Below are positions 13,811 through 28,200 of a DNA stretch of 64,000 nt, one piece after another. The notes under the pieces are model-generated. The model made no database searches and was not told the origin of the DNA. It saw nothing but the letters and a program-made list of their open reading frames with translations. This DNA is from Isoetes taiwanensis (taxonomy: Eukaryota; Streptophyta; Lycopodiopsida; Isoetales; Isoetaceae), in assembly GCA_021234155.1 (NCBI GenBank), contig JAJEKV010000022.1, positions 8,461,961-8,525,960 on the forward strand, in the 5' to 3' direction. Within the stretch, counting starts at the first letter, position 1. Each line of letters opens with the position of its first letter. Both the position numbers and the translations under genes were made by a program.

Positions 13811-15290
13811 CGACTTCTAAACAGGCTAAAAATTGTGCCCATATGGCTTTTCCACCCGCCATGCCCTTTTTAGAGCTGAGATCAAAAGGAAAGGCAGTCT
13901 TCCACTGTTGAATATGCAGCTGATTCATCTGAGATTGAACTCTGTATTGAACGAGCTCTAGAAATTTACCTCGATTGATTAGGTTGCAAGCTGGAAAATT
14001 TGTAAATGCCTGGCCCCAGCTCCGATAACTCTGAGTCCAGTGCTCCAAAGCTTTAGGAGCTCAAGCTTTGGCGCTGTAGGCCGACTATTTCCAGATGGCT
14101 TCCTCGAGCAAAAGATTCCGAGACACACCACTTTATTTGTTGCATCAGGTCGTTTCTTCTTTTTTGGGTATTTCGATTTTGATTCATATCTGGCCTCTGC
14201 CGATTAACAGTGGGAGGATGTGATGGGAAACAGGGCATTCCAGAATAGCCACAAGATGCTTACATTTGATTCAGCAAAACAATGCTTGCCAGATTTTCAA
14301 TAAGCAGAAGAAGCCCAAAAATGCATTCATATCCGACACCTCTTTCAAGTCCATATCCGGAGCTTTCCAGGATTAAGCTGTGAAGCAAGTGACATCTTTG
14401 TAGAACCGCTCCTGCTGGAGCCAGACTCCATAACTCTCATGTTATTAGAAACGAAAAGCTATCTATTTTCCTGTGCCATAGCCCCAAGAGCCAACCGGTT
14501 TGCTCAGAAGAAATCAATTGCTGGATCGAGTTTATGGACCAGAGCTGCCCTTACATGCCTGGAACTCAGAGATGATATATCTTCCCGAAGAAAGGCGACC
14601 ATTTGCAACTGTTATACTCAGGACAAGCCTCAAAGGAAAGGCATGACCCTAACCCAGAAAGGCTCGAGCCGCACATGGCAAACACACTGCCAATGGATTG
14701 AGAAAGCTCGCCTGGAAAGATAGACCACGAACTGCTGGGTATTGCTTGGATCTGTGGATGCTGCTTACGTCTGGATCTTCTTCTTCGACCTGGTTCCAAA
14801 GGCAAGGTTCTTGATTCCTCTGTAGATAGGCCAGAAACAGTCCTGGAGATGCAAGCAGCCAGGAGCCAAGTACAAAATGGTGCAGATACGACAGAAGCTG
14901 CCATAGCTACTCTTCAATTTGCCCTAAGACAGTTTCAAGGAGAAAAGCCAATGTGGTTGGATCGAAAATCAAAAGAGAGAGGAGGATTGAAAATGTTTTT
15001 GATCAGAAGATGATCTTTCCGATTTCTGAGAAGGGCAAATATGAATGGGATCGGTTATGCAGGAACGGAATAGAATCTGGATATTGTAGAACTTTCAACT
15101 TACCCAGTTCGATTATGAGCTCCGGCATGCATCCAAGACAAACAAATCAGAAAGCCATGGGCAGATACTCAAAATTAATCTGCCCAATATGAAGGAGCGC
15201 CAACTATTTGGTCCAAACGGAATCGCCATACCCGGAAGCACAGTGAGCTCCACCATCGCCGCGAAGAAATGAAAAGAGGAAAAAAAAACA
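13811..15290. other. Moderately GC-rich segment without recognisable gene
   Basis: Overlapping open frames exist on both strands, including a minus frame at 14566-14904 with a Ser/Arg-rich N-terminus. None could be assigned to a family and none has good exon boundaries. It may be old gene debris. Confidence 0.4.
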
Positions 15291-15299
15291 ACACGATAT

Positions 15300-15621
15300 A
15301 GGGAGCATTAAATGTTGCTGCCACCTCACAGTATCAAACATTTAATTTCTATAAACTTCTCGGTGCCACCTCATCCCCCATATTAAATCTGATACAATTT
15401 CTTTGCACCCTCCTTAAGATTAAAATCAACGGCGAGGATTTAACTTCCCCCATATCCAACGGTCCAGGCATGTGGTGCATGCCCCATGCATGCCCATGCA
15501 TGCCCCCCATTAGATCCAAGGGCCATAATTGCGCCACCAAAAGATACGGAGGGCCAAGATTGATGTCTATATACACCCTAAAAATGATGCCCCCCATCCG
15601 ATATACCTATATATATATCAT

Positions 15622-15625
<4 letters not shown>
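15300..15625 (-). repeat. Truncated minus-strand copy of the (TA)n family body
   Basis: Read on the minus strand it gives GGGGGGCATGCATGGGCATG, a 'ggcccttggat' segment and 'ggatgaggtggcacc', in the same order as the bodies at 36830-37200 and 42030-42200. It is bounded on the right by (AT)n at 15624-15660. The GAATCT array is missing. Confidence 0.75.
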
Positions 15626-15662
<37 letters not shown>

Positions 15663-15775
15663 AGTGTTTGTAATATGAGGCTTCCTAGAAAAGAAACAAA
15701 AATAAGTATATATATACTTATTTTATAATTATATACTTGTACTTGTAATTGTACCCGTTGGGGTGTATGCGTATG

Positions 15776-15915
15776 ACTCATGTATGCCCCCATCAAAATC
15801 CAAGGGCTTAAGCTACGCCACCTCACCAACTTTTTATCCAAGGGCCAAGATCAAAAATTTATATCCGATATGCCATTTTGTAACTACCCCCATGAGTTTC
15901 TATATACATATTAAA
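15776..15915 (-). repeat. 140-bp direct repeat, copy 1
   Basis: The run from 'gactcatgtatgcccccatc' to 'tttctatatacatatta' recurs without visible change at 17049-17188. The segment is the left end of the (TA)n family body, in minus orientation. The two copies flank the array plus body at 15916-17048. Confidence 0.9.
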
Positions 15916-17209
15916 GATTCCCCTAGATTCTTAAGATTCTATGGAGATTCCCCTAGATTTTATTAAGATTTCCAAAGATTCTCTAAAGATTTCCCTAGAT
16001 TCCAAAATAATACCCCAAGATTCCTCTATATTCTCCAAGATTCTATCAAGATTCTCCCCTAGATTCTCTGAGATTCCATTAAGATTCCCATATATTCTTA
16101 AAGATTTTATGAAGATTCCTTTAGATTCTCCTAGATTCCCAAAAATTCATTTGAGACTCCCTAAGATTCTCTAAAGATTCGCCTTTAAAAGAATACCCCA
16201 AGATTCCTCTAGATTCTCCAAGAGTCTATCAAGATTCTCCTAGATTCTTCTAGATTCTCTAAGATTCCATTAAGAGTCCTCTAGGTTTTTAAAGATTTTA
16301 TCAAGATTCCCAAAGAAGCGCTTGAGATTCCTATAGATTCTCTTGAGATTCCTCTAGTTCCAATAGATTCTACGAAGATTCCCCTAGACTCCCCAAGATT
16401 ACATCAATTTTCCTTTAGGTTCTTAAAGATTTTATCAAGATTCCATTAGATTCCCTTACATTCTCAAAGATGCTCTCTTGACATTATCATAGATTCTCTA
16501 AGATTCTCATGATATTCCTCTGAACTCCCTAAGATCCTAAAAAGATTATACTAAGATTCCCTCAACTTGCCATAGATTCCTTGAAAATCGCACATTCCAA
16601 AAATTTTTTTAGTGTTCGATCATGTTGGCTCCAACTGCAATAAAATAATGTCAAAGCACCACTCATTGGAAAGCTCTCAACGAGAGGAATCCAACGGCGT
16701 GAGTCCCACCTTCATTCGACCCCTCTACCGCAAGCTACGTGCTTTTGAAGGCGATTAAACAAAAAGAAGCTTCCTAGAATGCCCAGTAATAAATGCTTTG
16801 CCACCTCATTATTTCTTTTTATTAATGAGGGTGCCACCTCACCTCCTTTAAAAAAAAAAAAACTAATTTAATATTTAAGAGTTAATGGCTAGGATTTATG
16901 CTCACCTTTTCATCTAATGGTTAAGATCTGCTACACCAAATTCACTTTTTGGCATCTTCCTTGCACCTTCCCCATAAAAATCAAGGGCTAGGATTTCGCC
17001 TTCCCCTTTGATCCAACGGTTCACAGATGGGGTGTATGCCCCCATGTATGACTCATGTATGCCCCCATCAAAATCCAAGGGCTTAAGCTACGCCACCTCA
17101 CCAACTTTTTATCCAAGGGCCAAGATCAAAAATTTATATCCGATATGCCATTTTGTAACTACCCCCATGAGTTTCTATATACATATTAAGATATATATAT
17201 ATATATATA
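15916..17209 (-). mobile_element. GAATCT-array element, minus-strand copy
   Basis: Read on the minus strand it starts at (AT)n 17191-17209. The body (17188 down to about 16600) contains 'gaggtgaggtggcaccctca' and 'aatgagtggtgctttgacat', as in the copies at 8854-10944 and 36769-38575. A phased AGATTC array follows (16570 down to 15916). The expected end signature with (TA)n is replaced by a second copy of the 140-bp start sequence at 15776-15915, so this copy is rearranged. Non-coding. Confidence 0.7.
17049..17188 (-). repeat. 140-bp direct repeat, copy 2
   Basis: Identical by eye to 15776-15915, and adjoins (AT)n at 17191-17209. The identity implies a recent duplication, gene conversion or unequal exchange between family copies. 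Confidence 0.9.
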
Positions 17210-17269
17210 CAAGAAATTTAGCACGTCCTACGGTGCATGTTTCTGTCGTTCTTATAGAAGGGATCGCAT

Positions 17270-17410
17270 GGATTTTGTAAGATTGTCTTGAGATTCCTCT
17301 AGATTCCTTTAGTTCACTTTAGATTGCCTAAAGTCTTCAAGATTCTGTCCAAACTCCCTTAGATTCTCAATGATTTCGCGAATGTTCCCTTAGATTCTCC
17401 TAGATTCTAG
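17270..17410 (-). repeat. Short GAATCT array remnant, minus strand
   Basis: A few AGATTCC motifs at about 10-15 bp spacing after 'gcacgtcctacggtgcatgt'. A similar 'acggtgcatgttcc' string lies beside the array in the palindrome arm near 29500. Confidence 0.6.
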
Positions 17411-20400
17411 GGCATTATAAAGCAATTAGGGTTTAAACCTTTTAATTTGAGTTTATGCTATATTTCTACTTGCAAGTTCCCTCGTTGGTGCATGTTTCAA
17501 AACATTATACTCCCATTTCTATAAATCCTGAGAAGCACGCAGCTTTTGCCTAAGGGTTGAGCTAACTCTTATACGCTTTTTTGTCACTCCCCAAGTCAAG
17601 ACAAATGTTTAATTTCATTTCTAAGAAAATAAAACAGGGAATCTCATTAAATAGTTTATATGATAGTTTTATTCATATTTGACAAACCAAAAGGATCTTT
17701 GCTTCTAGATACTATATTAATGTTATCCAATACCTAGTGATGTTGCATCTAAAATTGAAAGCTTATTTCTAGAATGTCCATGTGTAACTCTTAAAAACAT
17801 CTTGTATCTTTCGATATCTTGATACAATGTATTAGTTTGATGTGTATATACACTTAATGAAGTTTTTTCATTGTTTTTCTTTCAAATTAGCAAAGTTGGA
17901 CGATTGCGCGCATAAGTTGATGTATTATAAGGATCTCGGTTCATGCCTTAAAAGTCTAGGATTAATGGGCTAGCTAGAAATTAGAAAGTTTAAGAAAACG
18001 AGCTTTTGGGTTTTTTTTTGGGGAAGGGGGACTAGAGACACCCTAAGGGGTTGCTCATCTTATCGAGGTTAAGATAAGGGGTTGCTTATCTTATCAAAGG
18101 TTAAGACAACCCATTGGGGCAAATAAATTAAATTAAAGATCCTAAATGTTGCCTCTACTTTATTCCAAACAAGGCAACATAGGAACATTAGCATGCCAAT
18201 TCAAAAAAGAAGCTTGAACTTAAATATGTTCAAGGACAAAAAGCACAAATGTGTAAAAAAACTATTCAAGAAAATATAAGATCAAAGGGGCTGCATGATC
18301 TCTTCCATCAAATAGGTAGCATCTTTTCTATTAATCGATTTGAAGCTTTTATAAAGTCGGATCCCAAGCATAATAGGGCCGATTTGAAGCTTTCATAAAG
18401 CAAGGAGTAGACAAGATCGCGGTGGAGATGGCAAATGAAAGTACGTAAGAACAGAGAACAATAGACTCTTTTTCGGTGCATGCCCCTTCCTTGAGATGAG
18501 AAAGAATGTTGTTGCCGCTACTTAAGTATCTCGAGTAGATTCATGCGAAAAGGTAGAAATGCCTCGCATTTATTCAACTCAGAATAATCCACCTCTTCAT
18601 CACGATGCTATGGACCGTAACATAAAAAAGTTTACAGATAGTCCCGGGTTTGTGACGGGCCTAATTTTGTTCCTCAATTTCTCCAATGTTGCAACGAAAA
18701 CAAGAAGACTTTTGAGAATGGGGAAACTTTATTTTTTTCCTTTGCTCATGGCCATGGCTTCTTTTCGCGGGCAATCCAGCCCTATGCCATTGGGCTTTAA
18801 ATAATCGTGATTTGGCAAACCTAATTAACTTGTTTTCGATTTTTTTTACATTGCCGGCCCATCGACTCAGCCTACATTTGTCCCTCGTTGTTCGAAATTG
18901 CCAAGGCAAAGCGAAGTGAAAACTTATACTTAGCACTAAAGCACGAGGAGAGTTCGTTCAAATAGCGTAAGTTGCGCAGCTGTATCGTGGGATCTCGATA
19001 CCACAACAAGAAATTAGACTCGAGATAGTTGCAAGTAATATACGTAACGGATTTTATCTTGACCTAGCTATGACCCAATATCTGCATGGAGCCTACTTGT
19101 TGAGTGGCCAAAGCGCTGCAAAAATTGATCTTAACTGTTTCCACAAAGAAAAATCAAACGTAATAAGCCCAACCGGTGGCCTCTTTGTTTTGTTTAATCT
19201 TCGTAATTTTCTTTTGCCGGATTTAATCATGTTCATTGCATTCAACAACAAGGACCTTTTCTAAAAGGCCTATTCTTCAGAATCAAAATACTATTCTAAC
19301 AATTATTCAAGATCCGGTGAAGTAAGGAAAAGGGGGCTTTACCGTAAATACAGATCGACTTGAAGCTACTTTGCCATAGAGTACACAAACACCATTGATG
19401 AAGCAAAGTAAAGCATAAACTACACACTTAATCAAGGCGCTTTGAAGTCAGCTTTGCCATAGTTAAAAGCTTATGAACGAAAATAAGCCATCGAACAAAA
19501 GATCCGATAGCCCAACCGACAAGAAAAAAAAAAAAAAATAAGAAAGGGGAAAAACAAAGCTACCCTCTCGAGGCACCAAATTAGTTGCAATCGCCATAGC
19601 CGATTAACTCGCTCCTCACTTTCGTCTGTTGTAGAAATCAACTAGCTCCATGGGGCTTTCAAATTATTACAGGAGCCAAAATGGCTTTCCTTGAGGCGAT
19701 GATGGCTATCAACAAAATATCGGCCAAAAATAGAAGCAACATCATTCTCTGCAACAACAAAAAGAAAACTCCACCTCCAAAATGACCAAGCCGCCATAAA
19801 CTTCCCGTGGTTCAAAGATAGTTCCGCTTTGACAGAAAGCATCAATGTTTGCCAAGGTGTCCGGGCGATACAAATAGAGGTATTTTGAATAGAGCGGATT
19901 GAACAGGGATATGGGCACCGAGTATAGCGTATAAATCACCGATTAGCTTATGCTTGAAAAATTGGCTCCCCTCAATAAAATCACCGGGCTTTGTCAAACT
20001 ACCCGCCAAGAAAGCTACTATGGAAGACTAATTTGCGAAGAAGCGAAAAGCCCCAAGCCACCTTCACCAGAAATAAAGTCCTACATGTGCCTAAGCGTAA
20101 GTTTTGAGGAGGCAAAAAAATCACCATTACCGCGACCTTCCCCGCATAAGAAATGAAAGCAACCAGATCGCCGGGATGTCTTATAGAAAAAAATGCCCAT
20201 ATATTGCTTACCCTGCGCCGACCGATTAGGAAGTTACCGCCATAATCGCTGTCCATGAAATGAAATGGCTTATCTTGAAAAAAAATTCCCTCACAATTAG
20301 AGAGAGGCTACGCCGATCGTCGCAGCTCGTTTCTTGAGGCAAATTCCCCGCATCAAAACGTAACGCTTGCCATATCTAGAGCCGCATAGAATGGAGAAGC

Positions 20401-20815
20401 AGAAACGAATTGAAAAATAGAATGTCGATTTTGTGGCAAAGGGCGTGCAATCGAAAGAGCTTCGCACGCAAGCCACGCCATGTGCAGCCGAGAAGAATAG
20501 GCAAAAAATACAGGCGCCATAGCCAGTGCGCCCAAACATCCGCAAGACGCCGATCCAAAAAAATATAAATCTTTACCATGGGCTCCAACAACGACAAACT
20601 TGACCTCCCTTGAATTTAAATAGGGCACGCCACAAGGTTATGGAATGTTACGCATTCACTAGAAGCATCACGAAGATCCATGGCATTCGAAGCCACGGAT
20701 GGGCCGCCAAGAAGCTTGTGGATACACGATCCGACGGGCCGAGATCGCGAGGGAGCCGAACCGACCGCTACGATTTGGCAGATAGATATAAAGAATCCTT
20801 AGAAATACTATTAAT
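17411..20815. other. No supportable gene
   Basis: About 3.4 kb with scattered short frames and no recognised domain. A local imperfect tandem duplication (18048-18105, 'aaggggttgctcatcttatc' then 'aaggggttgcttatcttatc') and a short repeated 'gatttgaagctttyataaag' (18340-18400) are present. The minus frame at 20353-20628 is hydrophobic but unassignable. Confidence 0.5.
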
Positions 20816-23800
20816 ATATATATATTCAGATATATATATATATATATATCTAAATATATATGTAATTATTAGAGGGCTTCTAGAACCTTCTTTTTATATC
20901 TATACCGCTGCATCCCTACCGTCCGCTCATCTCCCATGCGATCCGGGCCGGATCTGGTGGCTTCCGTAAGGTTCTTGGCGAGATGTGGTAGCTTCCAGAA
21001 TGTCTTGGAAATTCTAGAAGATGGCAAGAAATTCTAGAACATTCTTGAATGTTCTCGACTACTAGTATATATTGAGTGATCACGGATGAAATTGTTTTAG
21101 AATTTTGTATGCTTCTTCCGGGCGCCCCATTATGCATGCCATGGCTATGCTATCGGTCCATTTTTTTGACGCTCCCTCTCCTCGATATGCGTGACTAGCT
21201 TCCCTTATATGCTCCGCGGGTATGTTCTTCAAGCTTGAAGCTAGCCTTGCATATTTTCTTTTTGGCAAAGGATCGTCCCCATTGTGGTGCCAATTTATTA
21301 TCACCGAGCCGCTCGAGCGCTTTATGGTGAGGGGACATAGGGCTTTTTCCCCTTCATGCTTCCGGATTTTGCCTTTATATTTTCGATTCCCTCGTAATTT
21401 TCAGCATGGTGTTCGGCTTGCATGATTTGTGCAAATGGGTCCTTCTCTATCGCCAATTCTTTTGGGGGATTTCTTTGTTTGGAAGAGCCTTCGATGTTTG
21501 TAGCTTAGCATTTCTATGGCAAGAACTCGTGATTCGTAGAACTCGTGATTTCGTGGATAGAAGAGGCAATGAGAATAGCAAATGGGCAACTCCGCTTCAA
21601 GGGCCGCCGCTTATGCATGTCATCAAATGGCCCTCCCTTATGCTATGTGGTTTGGATTGAAACAGGGCAATAGCTAATGATTTCGCATATCTGCTGATAT
21701 GCCGAAAACATGAGGCATTACTACGAGCTATTGATCTACTGGGCATGTTAAGAGAGCAAAGCGTTCGAGAATCTTGTGCTCTTGTGCTCCTAATTTATTT
21801 AGTTGATTTTGAATGATTTAGCTTTGGCTTTGATGGATTTTATCATTTTGCAGGTTTGAGCTATTGGAAAACAAAACCCTTTCGATTCATTTGACGTCTG
21901 CAAGGTATATGATTCTTTGTTTTACATATGTCTGTGTTTAAAGAAACTCCCCGCCTCTGCAAAACTAGCTTCTAATTTTGATGTGATCGGGTGTGTCGCC
22001 TGTGGGATTTTCACTTATTTATGCCATGAAATTGAAACCCTTGGACTCTTGGTTCATGGCATGCTGAACCCGGTGCATGCTCCTACAGAAATGTAAATTT
22101 TTATGCCTCGCCGCTGATCCCGAACAGGTCCGCGCGATTTATGCCGAAACCGGTGGTTAGTGCTATTGGAGCTACAGATGCGCGGATCTCAGGCCCATCA
22201 TACCCATATGAAGACCCGGGTTTGTGTTTAACAAGGATTTAGGAAGGGAAATCGGGCTAAGATAAGATCCGCTTTCAAGGTCTTCGCCGGAGAGGATCCG
22301 CCATGGCCCGGATTATATGTAATAGACCAGTCTTCTCTGTTCCTTTCTATGGGCACGTTAGTTTAGGATTTTTGTGCGGCTTTTTCACAAAGTTGACCCC
22401 CAAAAAAGTTTCATTCTCTACAAAAAGCGATTTGAGAGTCGTGGACCATAGCCGAGTTCCTCGTTCCATCCGTCTGATGTTATCTTTTCTTGTAGGCTTA
22501 CCTTAGAGTTCGTATTTTTATTCCATAGCCTCGTTTTTTTCTACAGATTCGTGATCCGTCTGGATGTTATCTTCTTTTAGCCCTGCTCTTTTCTATAGAT
22601 TCTGATCCAGATGTACCCATTTTTTTCTTTGAGAACCTGCATGATGGTCTGATTCTGTGGCCATCATACTCATATGAAATTTCGGCTTGGCAAGGATTTG
22701 GGAAAGGCAATTAGCTCGCATTCAAAGGTAAAATTTTGATGATATTTACGCATAATCATATCAACCTGAAAGAAACCGGTGAGTTTAAAGTCTCGAAGTT
22801 GTTTTTGCTTCACCAACTTACTCGACAAAGAATCATCACAAGATAATGTATTTTTAGCAGAAAATGAAGAGAGAACTTTTGCTTTGCCATTTCTTAAAGA
22901 CGAAAGATGTAGACTTTTTTCCCTCGCTTTTAGCCATTTGTCAAAACTCAGCCAGCCATACTCAAGCCAAGCTTTTTAGTGTTATTTGGGGAACAATTTT
23001 GAAGAGCTCTTGCATACTATAGAGGGATTTCGGCAAAGAAATTCATAACTTGATGTTATAGCATATATGGCCACCGGGGTCATCCATTTTCAAAGGACGA
23101 GATGGGCACCATGAAAGACAAATTTTTGCAGGATAATCTGCCTGTTCAATTTCAAAAGCAGAAGGAATTCTAAACCTGCCTAGTCTTCAAAGTAAAAAAA
23201 TTCATCTTTGTAAATTTATTGTAGAAAATGAATCATTAATAAATTTGCTAGTGCTTTGAAAGCCTGTGCAAAATATAGGATTATGCACAATGTTAGGGAC
23301 TATAGATCTATGAATTAATAGTTTGTATAGTTCTGTGAAGAAGGAAATCAATTGCTGGGTCCTGAAGGCTTAGTCCATAGACTTTTTTAACTTAGTTGTG
23401 CACAGATCTATAAGGATATTTGCTGCATACATGGGTGGATTTTTGCTGCTTAATTGTGTTGCCACAGGCTTTGGCTTCTATAAAAACCCATCTTCCATAG
23501 CAACTTATCCTGTTTGCACTTATAAAACTAGATGTGAACATCCATTTCCTTCACAGCCCGCATAGCTTGAGAAGCTCGTTGCAGTGGCATAGCTTGAGAA
23601 GCTTATGAATTGTTATTGCCAAATTTTGACAAGGCATTCTATGGGTCTGTGCTATCTGGGTTTTCGGCAATCAGGCTCCAATGGTTTGAAAGAATAGATA
23701 GATTAGAAAGAATATGAAGGTTGAACCTGCCCTGGACCTTTTAAAAGAAAGAATTAATGTATTCCACAATTTGTCATTAATTTATGCCATTTCCGCAACT

Positions 23801-25256
23801 CAATATATTAGATTAGGATTATTAGAATATAAAATATTGAATACACTCTCGTGGACTAGTGACATGATGTACCTTAACAATGTGGTTGAAAAGTCTAGCC
23901 AATGTCATTTATCTTTTGGTCTTAACATATCTTTGTACCACCATTTTTCTAGTGGCTTTTTTACGCCCAACCAAAATTTAACTATGTGCACCATGGAACT
24001 AAAATTTGATTGGGGACATACCGAAAAGTTGGCTAATTTTGAATCATATATTTAATAAATACATCAGTCAAGCAAAGAATGAAGTGTACAAAAAAAAAGG
24101 TTAAGTAACTTGCCAATAATATCGAGTCCTATTAATACTTTACAAAGATAGGGCCACCACATAACACTACCACAAAAGTTCTATTCTTGATAGGATTCAA
24201 GGAATCTCCAACCAAATTTAACAAGGCCAAGGGAATCTTTATGGAATACTAGGAAGTCTTCATGGAATCTCAAAACTCATAATAGAAATAACCATTCATA
24301 TAACGATCCCTCATTGTACAAGGACTTGCTACAACCATACATAATACAATTCCTCATTGTACAAAAAATTAATTACATCTGATAAAAGTGATATCTTGGG
24401 CATGGGACACACTCACCATAAATAGGTGAAATATAGACTTCTCAAGCTCCCTCCTTCCTGCCAGAGTATTCAAAAGGAATTAAAATGCCATCAAGTCCTT
24501 TTATGCTACAAATTCCAAACCTCCTCTAGAAAAAAAAACACCTAATAAGGAGCATAATGTAGTTTATTTGAATATGGCTTAACAAAGGCCTAGCAAAAAA
24601 TCATGTCCGGCATGTGACTATCTCTCCAGTACTTTGTTAACCAGGTTTGTGAGCTATACATTGCCAACCTACTCTCGCAAACTGAGGTTAAAAATTTAAG
24701 CCTAGAATCCAAGGAAATCTACAAAATCTAACGAAATCTCATACAACTCAAGTGAAGAACAAAGGAAGATTTTCTGTAAAGATCAATGAAATACATCCTT
24801 GCAAGGGATGAACGGAAGGTTGCCACCCTTCTCTTAGAACATTGCCACTATGCTCCTAATAGCCCCTCAAAATGTTTATACATTTTACAACTCCACATCC
24901 AAACTATCCAATATCCACCTCTTCGTCTAGATCATTAAAGCCACCTCTTAATCTTCGTCGTTGCATTCTTCACCATTGCCCCAAACAATAGCTAGATAAA
25001 CATGATGAACCACAAGCAATCGACCCTCATACTGACACACAAGAAAATGAAAAAAATATGTGAGTTTCTAAAGTGCCTCCTAGACATTCAAAGGTTTAAC
25101 ATGTATTCCAACACAATGTGAGCTTTTAAGGTGTCTCCTAGGGACCAGAGTTTTGATTTAGGTGTAACTCCAACACCTTCATGGCATAAAGACCTTAAGA
25201 ACCATAGCTTAAATTTAATAGAGAATCCATATCAAATAATAAGAATAATATTTTAC
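20816..25256. repeat. Giant palindrome, left arm (outer part)
   Basis: Reverse-complement match to 29587-34127. Examples: 21220-21410 pairs with 33430-33640 ('cgagggaatcgaaaatataa' side), 22970-23160 with 31680-31870, 23430-23520 with 31320-31410, and 25180-25255 with 29590-29660. The outer end is an interrupted TA tract at 20816-20860. No long open frame. At 21840-21905 a segment with acceptor-like TTTTGCAG and donor-like CAAG|GTATATG looks like a small exon, without coding identity. Confidence 0.85.
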
Positions 25257-28200
25257 AAGAAACTTTTGTGCAGGCCTTTACGGCCCAAACGCTCTTCCCC
25301 AACTCGTGTATGCATGCTAGAACAATGAAGTTTAGAACCCATATTGCATGATGGATTTAAAGGTATTGAAGATGAAACAGGAATATGGGCTCTGCTATGG
25401 CAATCAACTAGGCCTCCGTTTTGGGGCCTACAAATCAGGCCCATGGGCCTTACAAATCATGGCAGAGAGACAATAAATCCGAGTAGTGAGCTCTGTTTGA
25501 AGACACATCAAAGAATTAGTTGCTGTGCTGGAGTAGATGCGCACGCAGCCCAAAAAAGGCGGCAAAGATGAAGGCGAATCTACAGTGTTCAGAACTTGCG
25601 CATTTGGCCTCCTGGATGCAACAAATGTTGAAACCCATCCCAAGACCTAGATAAGATGCACAAAAACAGAAGTAAACATTTGAATCGCTTTTTCTCTCGA
25701 AAGCAATAAATTTAAACCATAACTAGATTAGATCGACGACAAAACAAAAAGACTTTAACGCTGGAAGCTCGAAAGTTCGCTTGCAATTGTGCCTCTCTAC
25801 CTCGCTGGGCCAGATTTATATGGCGTAATTGTTCAAGCAACAAAGCCCGCAAATTTTACCAATGCTCACAAAATGACGATACCAAATTTAGGTACAATAG
25901 AACAAGGAGTAAATCCTAGGTTATCCAATACCTTCCACCCCTAAAGTTGATCATTCAAAATAGACTTTAGCAAACTACATTCCGTAGGTGAGAATTTGAT
26001 CAGTTTTCATAAGGCATGGCGAAAAGAGCCAAAGAAGGTAACTCCCAAAATCTTTTATCCAACCATGGTGCACCACGTGGACACTTCTACACACGAGGAT
26101 CAAACGACCTCATCGCTTGATGATACTTATGGTTGCAGATCAAGGGGAAAACAACCAAGTCACAAACCATGCCATACGATCAATCAACAAAAATATATAT
26201 AAGAGAAACAAACCTAAAAAATATAATATAAATCCTCATTTTAAATAATGTCCGAAATATTAAATCTTGGAAGCCTCAATAATAATTTTGTATCAATCCA
26301 CGCCTTTTTACAATGGAGAAACTAAAATATTATGACCATCCTCCATAGTACGCGATGCTTTAGCGTGTCAACAGAATTGCGTAGACGTAAATTGTCTAGC
26401 CCATATGCCACGTGGTTGTCGCTTTGAAATCAAGTACGTGATAATCCTCTCCGAGGCATGTCAAGACCACAATAGACACCGCTGCACTTTGTCCTATTGA
26501 AATGCATGATAGATCATCACCCTCCACCGTGCAACCGTTTTTGCTAGCCCCCAAACATGAATACCCAACCGGGCAAAAGGATGAACACCTTTGCTGCAGC
26601 TTTTTGTCCAAGGGGAGTTGCCGGGCATATAAAGCCGTGGAAAGAAAAAAAAAGGGCCCGGCGCATGCCATCGCTTCTATTAATTACAAATTTTCATATC
26701 CGTATCACTAGGCCCATACCCCATAGTTTCAAAGCTTGCATAACTACAGATATCCTCTCGGTGTCACATGTATAGTGGAATATGCCAAACCTTCCACTTG
26801 TTCATAGAATAACCACATGGATCAAATGCATAATCACATATCCGAATTTGGCGTGATGTGATCAATCCTGCAATTCTTTTGTCATTTCCGCAGCAGCTAG
26901 CCTTGTTCTTATCTTTAAAAAACTCCGAGGCAACATCCTTGTCCAACTTGGTCATGCACGTTTCCATTGTCATCGAGATGATATCATGGGAAAGGAAATA
27001 GAGCTCTCGGCAGATGCAACATAAATGTGCCATTTATTCCGAAGGGATGATCCCCCATGATATAAGCTTTCCGCCTCCTGATCCCAAGTTTCCAAAATAC
27101 TCTCCAAGTATCGCCACCTCATCATTGAAACTTCCATGGGGTTCAAAGTTGTAGTGCAGGAAAGAAGAATGTCCCACGTGTATACTTGCAAAATGACACA
27201 CTTTAAGACACAAAGATGATGCATAATCTAGCAAAGACAGAATGGCATTCAAGAGGTTAGTGGTGCCACATGTCTTGATGATTATCTTAAGAGGGTAAAT
27301 AAAGAGGTTGGACTCGCATAATATATAAGAGTCAAATTGATCATTGCTAAGTCGTGATACTATGGTGCATTCTCACCGCCAATATCTTATCAATGTCATT
27401 TCGTTTTAAAGACCTCAATCCTAAGCCGGCTGATCCATAAATAAAGCAGAGAGATGAACTCAACTTCCAACCGCCAAACCCATTCAAAGCCTATAGTCAG
27501 CCATCTTTGATTATATTTAATCTTAATCTTACTAGTCGTATGTATAACGAGCCTTAATTAGAAAAATAGAACTAGATTCAAGATGGTGTGCCTTCAAAGG
27601 ACTAGTCACCAGCCCGAAAAGACCAAATTCACACACCTCCCCTTTCGAGTGAATGTCGATGGATGGTCGAGCACCTTGACACATAAGGATAAAAAAAAGC
27701 ACACATCAAAGAAAGAAATAAAAATGGAACTTAGAACAAAAAAAAAAAGCGACATTGCAAGAACTATAAGGAGTCCTAAAAATGATTTAATAAACATAAT
27801 TGAATGCATATAACATCAAGCTTACTCCTCCCCGACTATGGAAATAAATAAGGTGGCCTTGATTATTTAAAAGTAACATAGAAGGATATTATGCAAAAAA
27901 AGATCCATTAATAAAAAAAACAATGCTATTATGCACAAGAGGCTATTATGCACAAGAGATCGAATTCATACCACCGAAAGCCACCGCTAGTAGGGAATTT
28001 TAGAATTCCACCGTTTGGCCTAACGCCTTCAATCACGTATTCAAGTGGAGCTTAAATGGGGAAAAACTACTATTACTTTGCCGCTGCTGCGTCACCCCTT
28101 TGAGTCCATCATAACACCATTCAACTAGAGAATAGTCTATTCTCGCAAGAAGTCGTTACTGAACCAAAGAACCAAAAAGAAGCAATAAGATCAATTCCAC

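Noticed and set aside
14566-14904. Plastid transit-peptide-like protein on the minus strand
   Set aside because: The N-terminus is Ser/Ala/Arg-rich, but the rest matches nothing known to me, overlaps an equally long plus frame, and has no supported continuation.
20353-20628. Hydrophobic 91-codon minus frame as a membrane protein
   Set aside because: It overlaps other frames of similar length, has no family match, and lies in repeat-derived sequence.
26396-26671. Cysteine-containing 91-codon minus frame in the palindrome insertion as a small secreted peptide
   Set aside because: The cysteines are clustered without a known spacing pattern, there is no convincing signal peptide, and the opposite strand is equally open.
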